Assembly (NCBI GenBank): GCA_014381305.1
Contig: JACNLW010000091.1
Span: 1 to 37,064, forward strand
Length of the DNA stretch: 37,064 bases
Direction: 5' to 3'
Source of the DNA: Planctomycetota bacterium
GTDB taxonomy: Bacteria > Planctomycetota > Phycisphaerae > Phycisphaerales > SM1A02
The position numbers were made by a program, and so were the translations under genes. The notes under the pieces were generated by a model, which had not been told where the DNA came from, made no database searches, and saw only the letters and a program-made list of their open reading frames with translations. This document shows, in pieces, positions 25,232 to 32,391 of the stretch. Position 1 is the stretch's first letter; every line of letters starts with the position of its first letter.

Positions 25232-26728
25232 ATGGCCGGCAGCACGCTGAAAAAATTTGATCCAAAGAAGTTTGACGAATCAAAGGCGCAACACCTTCTC
25301 AATCGTGCGGGGTTTGGGGGAACAGAACGGCAAATTGCAATTCTTGCAAAAATGGGTCTCGACAAATCTGTTGAGTACATCATTGAATACAAAAGAATAA
25401 CCGACCCCTCCCCTGTCCAATCAGAAGATTTCGATAACGACATTATGCGGCCGCTTACAAACAGCGAAAGGCAAATTGTAAAAAAGGCACGACAAGGTGG
25501 TGATGAAGCAGCGCTTGAAACATTTCGGCAAGAGCGACAACGTCGGCAACGTGCAGACAGAAAACAAATTGCTGAAATGGAAGAGTGGTGGATCAAACGG
25601 TTAATCGAAACGCCAAGACCACTCGAAGAAAAACTCACTCTCTTTTGGCACGGACATTTTACAACGGGGTATCGAACAATTGAAAACAGTTTTCACATGT
25701 ATCAGCAAAATGCGTTCTTCCGAACGCATGCAATGGGGAACTTCAAAGAAGATTTAGTGCGAGGCATTGTGCATGATCCAGCGATGATTCAATACTTAAA
25801 TAATCATCAAAACCGAAAAGAATCGCCCAATGAAAATCTTGCTCGCGAACTCATGGAACTTTTTACCTTGGGCGAAGGCGAGGGATACACTGAGGATGAC
25901 ATCAAAGAAGGTGCACGAACGCTGACTGGATATACATTTAAAGACGACGCCTTTGCGTTTCAATCTAGGCAGCACGACGATGGTGTTAAAACAATTTTTG
26001 GTCGCCGCGGGCAATTTGATGGTGATGATTTTGTTAATCTAATTTTTACAAAACCAAGTGCTTCTACGTTTATTATTTGGAAACTCTACCGTTTCTTTAT
26101 CAATGATCTTCCCCATGGACCAACACCAGATGCAACAAAATTTGTTGGACAACTAGCAAGCGTATTCAAACGTTCGAACTGGAACATAAAGAGTGTGATA
26201 AAAGCAATGCTTCTATCTGAACATTTTTATGACGAAGAAAACATTCGTTCGATCATCAAGAGCCCGATTCAACTCATCGTACAAGCGATGAGGACGATCA
26301 ACCCGCCCGACCGCAAAAAATTACTCCGAACACTATCACTTGCTTCTAATTTGATGGGGCAAAAACTTTTTGCGCCTCCATCTGTGAAAGGTTGGGACGG
26401 CGGTCGATCATGGATTAGCACATCTACAATGTTTATGCGACAGAACACCCTTCTCTTTTTAATCACGGGTCAACGTCCCGATGGGTACGCGTGGGATGCT
26501 GACGGAAGCAAATACGATGCCATTTCCTTGCTCGGTGGTAGAACAAAATCTCCAAAACAAGCAGTCCGGTACTTGCTTACTAACGTACTTTGCAACCCTA
26601 GCGTTCAACAAGAGCGGGAAGATGCACTGCTTGATTATTTAAAAACACAACGCAATGTAATAGACAATAGAACAGTGACCGGTTTACTTACGTTGATCAC
26701 GGCAATGCCGGAATATCAACTCAGTTGA
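25232..26728 (+). CDS. DUF1800 domain protein
   Basis: The 498-residue product matches DUF1800 throughout: AQHLLNRAGFGGTERQIAILAKMG near the N-terminus, WWIKRLIETPRPLEEKLTLFWHGHFTTG, NPNENLARELMELFTLGEGEGYTEDDI-type core (here SPNENLARELMELFTLGEG), ARTLTGYTF, and SLLGGRTKSPKQAVRYLL near the end. Proteins of this family are usually encoded next to a DUF1501 protein, as here with 10 bp between them. Their biochemical role is unknown. No signal peptide is visible. TATGGAG before the ATG is the ribosome site. Confidence 0.93.
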   Translation: MAGSTLKKFDPKKFDESKAQHLLNRAGFGGTERQIAILAKMGLDKSVEYIIEYKRITDPSPVQSEDFDNDIMRPLTNSERQIVKKARQGGDEAALETFRQERQRRQRADRKQIAEMEEWWIKRLIETPRPLEEKLTLFWHGHFTTGYRTIENSFHMYQQNAFFRTHAMGNFKEDLVRGIVHDPAMIQYLNNHQNRKESPNENLARELMELFTLGEGEGYTEDDIKEGARTLTGYTFKDDAFAFQSRQHDDGVKTIFGRRGQFDGDDFVNLIFTKPSASTFIIWKLYRFFINDLPHGPTPDATKFVGQLASVFKRSNWNIKSVIKAMLLSEHFYDEENIRSIIKSPIQLIVQAMRTINPPDRKKLLRTLSLASNLMGQKLFAPPSVKGWDGGRSWISTSTMFMRQNTLLFLITGQRPDGYAWDADGSKYDAISLLGGRTKSPKQAVRYLLTNVLCNPSVQQEREDALLDYLKTQRNVIDNRTVTGLLTLITAMPEYQLS

Positions 26729-26738
26729 GGAAATACGC

Positions 26739-28070
26739 ATGACACATCACCATCACCATGAAGACGAAAACATGAGTACCGGAAATGAAAACGCCTACTC
26801 CAGACGCTTATTTATGCAGCAAGGCATGGTCTTCTTATCCATGGCCACAACTGTTCCATCTTTTTTACAAAATTCTGCGCATGGAATCATGCTTCCAGTG
26901 GGTTCGCTAGTTACATCCCAAGCGGGTGTTCCTGATGACCGAGTGTTGGTTGTTATCCAACTTGCTGGCGGGAATGACGGGCTCAACACTGTTGTGCCGT
27001 ACGGCTCAAGAGATTATTACAACAATCGCTCACAGTTAGCAATCGGAGCTCCCGGAAATTCTCGAAGTAATGCTGGTAGCGCCTTGTCTATTCCAGGTGC
27101 AGATGGAATAGGTCTCCATCCAAACTTAACAGGTCTTCGAGAACTTATTGATGGTGGCCAAGCAGCAATCGTGCAAGGTGTTGGGTATCCGAACCCAAAC
27201 CGCTCTCACTTTACTTCAACTGACATTTGGCAAACTGGTAACCATTCAGCACAAGGTTATGGCTGGTTAGGAAAATACTTCGACAACACATGTGCCGGAA
27301 AACCAAATCCAAAAGGATCAATTGCAATCGGCTCTAAAGCACCACTTGCACTGCATGGAAAAACACAGAAAGCAGTGAATTTTGAAACAGAAGAACTTTT
27401 CAGGTGGGCTGGAAAGAGTAGTGACGATTCGCTTGCTGCGACTTATGATGACATCAACCGCCTCGAAACGATGCAAGGTGTCTCCAAAGATAGTCAATTA
27501 GATTTTCTTGTTCGCACTTCGTTAGATGCACAAGTTTCTTCAGATCGGATTCGAAAAGCAGTGCAAAAGCAACCGCTCGTGAAATACCCAGATGGGCAAC
27601 TATCCCAACAATTGCAGATGATCGCATCAATGATTCGTGCAGATCTACCAACTCGTGTGTACTACGCCAGTCTAGGTGGATTTGACACCCATGCGAATCA
27701 GTTAAATTCTCACGCGAATCTCATGCGGCAAGTTGGTGATTCGCTAAACGCATTCCAAAAAGATGTTTCTGCGCAGGGCAATGGTGGAAAAGTATTGACG
27801 ATGATGTTTAGCGAGTTTGGAAGGCGAGTTGCACAAAACGGTTCTGCTGGAACGGATCATGGCACTGCTGCACCGATGTTCTTGATTGGCGACATGGTGA
27901 AACCAGGTTTGCTTGGGATGCACCCATCAGTTACAAAACTTGACGAAGGCGATTTGATATACAACACTGACTTCAGGCAAGTCTACGCAACGGTCCTCTC
28001 TGACTGGATGGGCGCTGATGACAAAGCAATCCTCGGAAAAACATACACCAAAGCCAACGTACTAAAATAA
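26739..28070 (+). CDS. DUF1501 domain protein with Tat-type signal
   Basis: The 443-residue product is a DUF1501 protein of the alkaline-phosphatase-like/sulfatase-like superfamily: VLVVIQLAGGNDGLNTVVPYG, LHPNLTGLRELIDGGQAAIVQGVGYPNPNRSHF, STDIWQTG, and later GGFDTHANQ, MMFSEFGRRVAQNGSAGTDHGTAAPMFLIGD. A twin-arginine motif SRRLFMQ precedes a hydrophobic stretch, so Tat export is likely. The extreme N-terminus MTHHHHHEDENM is a natural five-His run. The start is preceded by GAGG with an 8-nt gap; a second start at Met12 would remove the His run. It is coupled to the DUF1800 gene and ends immediately before the 19-bp repeat array. Confidence 0.93.
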   Translation: MTHHHHHEDENMSTGNENAYSRRLFMQQGMVFLSMATTVPSFLQNSAHGIMLPVGSLVTSQAGVPDDRVLVVIQLAGGNDGLNTVVPYGSRDYYNNRSQLAIGAPGNSRSNAGSALSIPGADGIGLHPNLTGLRELIDGGQAAIVQGVGYPNPNRSHFTSTDIWQTGNHSAQGYGWLGKYFDNTCAGKPNPKGSIAIGSKAPLALHGKTQKAVNFETEELFRWAGKSSDDSLAATYDDINRLETMQGVSKDSQLDFLVRTSLDAQVSSDRIRKAVQKQPLVKYPDGQLSQQLQMIASMIRADLPTRVYYASLGGFDTHANQLNSHANLMRQVGDSLNAFQKDVSAQGNGGKVLTMMFSEFGRRVAQNGSAGTDHGTAAPMFLIGDMVKPGLLGMHPSVTKLDEGDLIYNTDFRQVYATVLSDWMGADDKAILGKTYTKANVLK

Positions 28071-28316
28071 ATTGACTCCGAGTGAATTAATTGACTCCGA
28101 GTGAATTAATTGACTCCGAGTGAATTAAATTACTCCGAGTCATATAAAAAAATCAAATTCGCCGTTGCAAACACTTGGTATTAAAGAAGATAAATTGACT
28201 CCGAGTGAATTAATCGCAACTTGATTTAATTCACTCCGAGTCAATTTATCGCGTCAAAAATTAATTCTCTCCGAGTCAATTAATCTCAGGAAAAATTAAT
28301 TGACTCGGAGTCAATT
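28070..28316. repeat. Array of 19-bp palindromic units between the DUF1501 and CRTAC1 genes
   Basis: Three identical head-to-tail copies of AATTGACTCCGAGTGAATT (28070-28088, 28089-28107, 28108-28126) are followed by a degenerate fourth (28127-28145) and a spaced copy at 28193-28211. Three units in the opposite sense come next: AATTCACTCCGAGTCAATT (28228-28246), AATTCTCTCCGAGTCAATT (28263-28281) and the perfect palindrome AATTGACTCGGAGTCAATT (28298-28316). The array begins at the last base of the DUF1501 stop codon and ends over the stop TGA (28313-28311) of the facing gene. No gene lies in this 240-bp stretch. Confidence 0.95.
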
Positions 28317-29903
28317 TTTCTGGAGGAGTGTGAAATCGCCCTTGCGGGGGAGATTTCCAACAACTTGTCGATCGCCATCGCCCCATGTAATTTCTAATTT
28401 TTTGGGATATCGGCCTAGTGGGAACGTAAAGGTAGGATCCGTAAACGCGGAAGATTGAAAACCCCCTCCGCTGTGGTTCCATCTCGAAACAACAGATCCA
28501 TCATCAAGGGTAATTTTTAATCTAGCACCCATCGCTTGCCCTTCCAAATGAATGACCAATGGTCTTCGACCAACCACATCATTTCGCAACACACGAACAG
28601 GACCACTCCGCTGTGCAACAATAACATCCGTATCTCCATCGCCATCAAGATCGCCAAAAACAGCTGCGCGGTCTCGATAGTTTTTTTCGCCTAATGTCGT
28701 GCTCACTTTCCTGAACCTATCTCCAACTCTAGACATCCACAAGAGCGGCTGCGCACGTTCACTGTCCATTGATGCTAACGTCGCTTCTGGGTACACATGT
28801 CCATTGACTACAAGCAAGTCTTCATCGCCATCCAAATCAAAATCATGAAACCCACATGACCAACCAAGCAATGTTCGGCTCAGCAAACCCAAACCAAAAA
28901 GTTTTGTACGGTCTTCAAAATACGTACCGTCATTCAATTGCAACGTGTTCGTATCACTTGAAAAATTTGTCGTAAAAAAATCAGGCATTCCATTGTTATC
29001 AATATCCGCTACTGCAATTCCCATAGTCGCTTGCATTGACCCATCACCGTTCGCCGCTGCACCTGATCGAGTTGCAATATCTCTAAACGTAGTTTCTTTT
29101 TTCTGTTGATTCAAAAACAAATTGTTTGCCATCGAATCATTTCCAACGTACACATCTTGCCATCCATCATCATTCACATCAAGAATCACAACGTTGAGCG
29201 AAAATGCTGCAGTTGCATCGAGTTGCCACGATTCGGTAACATCTCTAAAAACTCCACCTCCTATATTTTCATAAACAATATCTTTTTCAGGAGTTAATCC
29301 ATGCGGTCCACCAAGCACCGACACGCCTTTGTATTTCGCTCTTGGCGGCGGATTTTGTGTATCAAACTGCAAATAATTGCAAACATACAAATCGAGGTCG
29401 CCATCATTGTCCAAATCGCCGAACGCTGCACTTGTTCCCCAGCGATCATCTCCAACACCTGCTTGCTTGGTGACATCTGTAAATGAATCGCCTTCATTAT
29501 TCAGCAACAATACATTTTCACCAAAACATGTTACATACAAATCTTCGAAACCATCACCATTGACATCTCCAACCGCTACACCATTTGCCCACCGCTTAAT
29601 ATCAATACCTTTTTCCTTTGTAACATCTTGAAATGCAATAGAGCCACTACTTATATTTTCATACAAACGACACGGTTGATCTGAGGCATTGACGACAAAC
29701 AAATCCAAATCGCCATCGTTGTCGTAATCAAACAAGCCAAGACCAGTGCCATTTACTTCAATAATTTGCGTTGGGTCTGCAGCGCCACATACAGTAGGCG
29801 CAATCACCGTTTCAACTTCAGTAAACAAAAACGGTGAGGCATTTTGATCCTGCGCAACATCGCTACATCCAACAAGACATAAAATAAACACTAAATACTT
29901 CAT
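28311..29903 (-). CDS. CRTAC1/ASPIC-UnbV family FG-GAP lipoprotein
   Basis: The 530-residue product has a lipoprotein signal ending LVGC (Cys13). It contains at least six FG-GAP/VCBS blades with calcium-type loops, such as GLFDYDNDGDLDLFVVN, VGDVNGDGFEDLYVT, FGDLDNDGDLDLYVCNY and FGDLDGDGDTDVIVAQRSG, consistent with a beta-propeller. The C-terminal 80 residues (ARLKITLDDGSVVSRW, YPKKLEITWGDG) match the ASPIC/UnbV domain. Such proteins sit on the cell surface or periplasmic membrane; their ligands are unknown. The start overlaps the TPR lipoprotein stop as ATGA, suggesting a shared function, a pairing common in planctomycetes. The last codons lie in the 19-bp repeat. Confidence 0.92.
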   Translation of the reverse strand: MKYLVFILCLVGCSDVAQDQNASPFLFTEVETVIAPTVCGAADPTQIIEVNGTGLGLFDYDNDGDLDLFVVNASDQPCRLYENISSGSIAFQDVTKEKGIDIKRWANGVAVGDVNGDGFEDLYVTCFGENVLLLNNEGDSFTDVTKQAGVGDDRWGTSAAFGDLDNDGDLDLYVCNYLQFDTQNPPPRAKYKGVSVLGGPHGLTPEKDIVYENIGGGVFRDVTESWQLDATAAFSLNVVILDVNDDGWQDVYVGNDSMANNLFLNQQKKETTFRDIATRSGAAANGDGSMQATMGIAVADIDNNGMPDFFTTNFSSDTNTLQLNDGTYFEDRTKLFGLGLLSRTLLGWSCGFHDFDLDGDEDLLVVNGHVYPEATLASMDSERAQPLLWMSRVGDRFRKVSTTLGEKNYRDRAAVFGDLDGDGDTDVIVAQRSGPVRVLRNDVVGRRPLVIHLEGQAMGARLKITLDDGSVVSRWNHSGGGFQSSAFTDPTFTFPLGRYPKKLEITWGDGDRQVVGNLPRKGDFTLLQKN

Positions 29904-30664
29904 TCAGGAAAACTCGTATTATGTTTTTTTTGAGTTACACGAAGTTTTGCTTCTTTCGATTTCTGCAAATATTTTTGAAACAGTTCTGCGTCATTCTGCT
30001 TGTATGTTTTTGCCAATCGATACCACGCTTCGTATAAATCTGGATCGAGTGAAAGGGATTGTAAATACATTTCTCTCGCAGCATTTGGATTATCTACAAC
30101 TAACACATCACCTAGTCGAGCCATTGCTTTGGCTTGCCCTTTTGGATTGTCTTGCTGGAACGCAATCGATTTTTTGTAATACTCTTTTGCCGCAATGCGG
30201 TCGCCAGAATCCATAGCAAGGAGTCCCAAAGCAAAAAAAGAATCGCCTTCATTCGGCTGAATCGATAGAAATGTTTCAAAAGCACGCGTAGATTTTTCTA
30301 TCTCACCGAGGTAGTAATACGACCAGCCTAAAAAATGCCATGTTGGTGGATATTGATCCTCTGGCAGATCAAACTTCGCAGCTCGCTCAAACCAATCAGC
30401 CGCTTTTGTATATTTCTTCTCTTTGTGATAACTCAACCCCATCAAAAATAACGGTTGAGCAGATTCACCTTTTTCTTCAATTCGTTGACGGATTCGAACT
30501 CGTGCTGAACCTGTTTTACCCTCTTGGATCAATGTGAAATGCGTTATCAACGCAGAATCAAGTTTCACTGTTGGTGAAACAGGTTCTTCGCACCCAATAA
30601 AAATGAGGATAATTACCCAAAAAAGGCACTTTGTTCTTCGAAATGGATGCTTGAAACAGTACAT
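29900..30664 (-). CDS. TPR-repeat lipoprotein
   Basis: The 254-residue product has a basic N-terminus, a hydrophobic core and lipobox IFIGC (Cys25). Five or so TPR units follow, among them PLFLMGLSYHKEKKYTKAADWFERAA, WHFLGWSYYYLGEIEKSTRAFETFLSIQP, SFFALGLLAMDSGDRIAAKEYYKKSI and EAWYRLAKTYKQNDAELFQKYLQKS. TPR proteins mediate protein contacts; the partner is probably the CRTAC1 protein encoded by the overlapping downstream gene. I start at the ATG at 30664 because the open frame only extends three codons further, to a TTG. It diverges from the di-haem gene with 59 bp between starts. Confidence 0.85.
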   Translation of the reverse strand: MYCFKHPFRRTKCLFWVIILIFIGCEEPVSPTVKLDSALITHFTLIQEGKTGSARVRIRQRIEEKGESAQPLFLMGLSYHKEKKYTKAADWFERAAKFDLPEDQYPPTWHFLGWSYYYLGEIEKSTRAFETFLSIQPNEGDSFFALGLLAMDSGDRIAAKEYYKKSIAFQQDNPKGQAKAMARLGDVLVVDNPNAAREMYLQSLSLDPDLYEAWYRLAKTYKQNDAELFQKYLQKSKEAKLRVTQKKHNTSFPE

Positions 30665-30723
30665 TGTATGCAACTAATAAGAGTAATCTATCGTATCTAC
30701 TTCTAGAGTAAGGAGAGTAATCT

Positions 30724-32391
30724 GTGAAACACATCAAAACAAAACCTGCATGTCTTATTATGGTTGGAATGTTTGTTACTGCATCTTATGCAGTAGATGT
30801 TCAACCACGCGCCGGAGAACCACTCAGAACGCTTACCGCATCTGAGCTTTCTCGGTTTGAGATTGGAAAAATTTCCTTCAATACTGATCTCACTGTAGAA
30901 GGTGGACTTGGACCAATTTTTAATCAAACAAGTTGTGGCAGTTGTCACAACAATCCTGTTGGGGGTGCTGGTTCACAAACAGTGACCCGTTTTGGTTTCA
31001 TCGGAAAAAAAGGTGGCTTCGACCCATTAGCAGATCTAGGAGGATCACTCCGCCAAGCCGAAGCGATCAGCGACGATTGTGCAGAATTCGTACCGCCCGA
31101 AGCAAACGTAGTTTCTCTTCGCGTTACAAACAGCGCTCTTGCGTTTGGACTCGTTGAAGCAATTAGCGACGCTGACCTTCTAGCAAACCGCGATGCCCAA
31201 CCAGAAGCACAACGCGGCAGCGCGCACATGGTGTCAAACTTTGAACATCCAACCGGAGAACTACACGTTGGTCGGTTCGGATGGAAAGCGCAAGTCGCAT
31301 CTGTACTTACATTCTCTTCTGACGCCGCGCAAAATGAAATGGGTTTGAGTAACCGCTTCCTTCCTTTTGACAACGCACCAAATGGCGACGAAGAACTACT
31401 CGCCAACTGCGACACTGTTGCAGACCCTGAAGATGGACCGGATGCGGAGGGGTTCGATTTTATTGATCGCGTTACAGATTTCCAGCGATTCCTCGCCCCG
31501 CCACCGCAAACTCCAAAATCTGGAATGCATGGAGAAACAGTTTTTAATAGTATTGGCTGCAATATCTGCCACTCATCTCAATTCACCACAGGAAGCAATC
31601 CTGAAACTGAAGAACCACTCCGCAACATTACAATTCGCCCATACGGTGACTTCCTTTTGCACGACATGGGCATCGCTGGCGACGGCATCGTGCAAGGTGA
31701 TGCAAACGGACAACAACTAAAAACGCCACCACTTTGGGGCGTTGCATACCGCGACCCACTCTGGCATGATGCTCGGTTTAGTGCAGGTACGTTTGACTCA
31801 CGAATCCGTGACGCCATTGCTGAACATGGTGTATTCGGGTCGCAAGGCGCGCCATCAGTAGATGCATTTGCCTCCCTCAGTGGCGATGATCAAAATTCAT
31901 TGATCGCATTCTTACATTCACTCGGACAAGTTGAATTTGACAGTGACTCCGATGGTGATGTTGAACGCAACGATTTCCATGGATATTCCGACACCATTGG
32001 TTTTAGAAACTGTTTCGGAAGCGCAGTAACTCCTAACGACCCATGTGCGATCCATGATGTCGACCAAGACGGCGATGTAGATCTTGATGATTTCGATGTA
32101 TTCTTACTTGCGTATGACGATGAACTTGCAGACTGCAATGAAAACGGAACAAACGATCTCCTTGACATTCTTCTCGGTGAAGCCGACGATGACAACAACG
32201 GAATTCTTGACGAATGCCAAACTTGTTTGGGCGATCTAAATGGTGACAACACTTTGGACGTAAGTGAAATACTTGCGATGATCGACGCTTGGGGACCTTG
32301 TGAAAATTGTGCTGCAGACATCGACAATGATGGCGTAGTAAACGTGAACGACCTCTTATACATCGTAGGAAATTGGGGACCATGCCCGTGA
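30724..32391 (+). CDS. Di-haem oxidoreductase-family secreted protein with dockerin-like tail
   Basis: The 555-residue product starts with GTG, preceded by AAGGAG and an 8-nt gap. A signal peptide (about 1-23) is followed by two c-type haem sites, CGSCH (71-75) and CNICH (279-283). The sequence around them (FNQTSCGSCHNNPVGGAG, GETVFNSIGCNICH, KTPPLWGVAYRDPLWHDARF, AIAEHG, LIAFLHSLG) matches the DUF1111 di-haem oxidoreductase family. From about residue 405 an acidic region follows with several calcium-type loops. It ends in the two repeats DLNGDNTLDVSEILAMIDAWG and DIDNDGVVNVNDLLYIVGNWG and a CP terminus. The substrate is unknown; the protein should be extracytoplasmic. The next gene overlaps it. 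Confidence 0.9.
   Translation: MKHIKTKPACLIMVGMFVTASYAVDVQPRAGEPLRTLTASELSRFEIGKISFNTDLTVEGGLGPIFNQTSCGSCHNNPVGGAGSQTVTRFGFIGKKGGFDPLADLGGSLRQAEAISDDCAEFVPPEANVVSLRVTNSALAFGLVEAISDADLLANRDAQPEAQRGSAHMVSNFEHPTGELHVGRFGWKAQVASVLTFSSDAAQNEMGLSNRFLPFDNAPNGDEELLANCDTVADPEDGPDAEGFDFIDRVTDFQRFLAPPPQTPKSGMHGETVFNSIGCNICHSSQFTTGSNPETEEPLRNITIRPYGDFLLHDMGIAGDGIVQGDANGQQLKTPPLWGVAYRDPLWHDARFSAGTFDSRIRDAIAEHGVFGSQGAPSVDAFASLSGDDQNSLIAFLHSLGQVEFDSDSDGDVERNDFHGYSDTIGFRNCFGSAVTPNDPCAIHDVDQDGDVDLDDFDVFLLAYDDELADCNENGTNDLLDILLGEADDDNNGILDECQTCLGDLNGDNTLDVSEILAMIDAWGPCENCAADIDNDGVVNVNDLLYIVGNWGPCP

Noticed and set aside
28070-28211. CRISPR array
   Set aside because: The 19-bp units abut directly or with irregular gaps. 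There are no unique spacers of even length and no cas genes.
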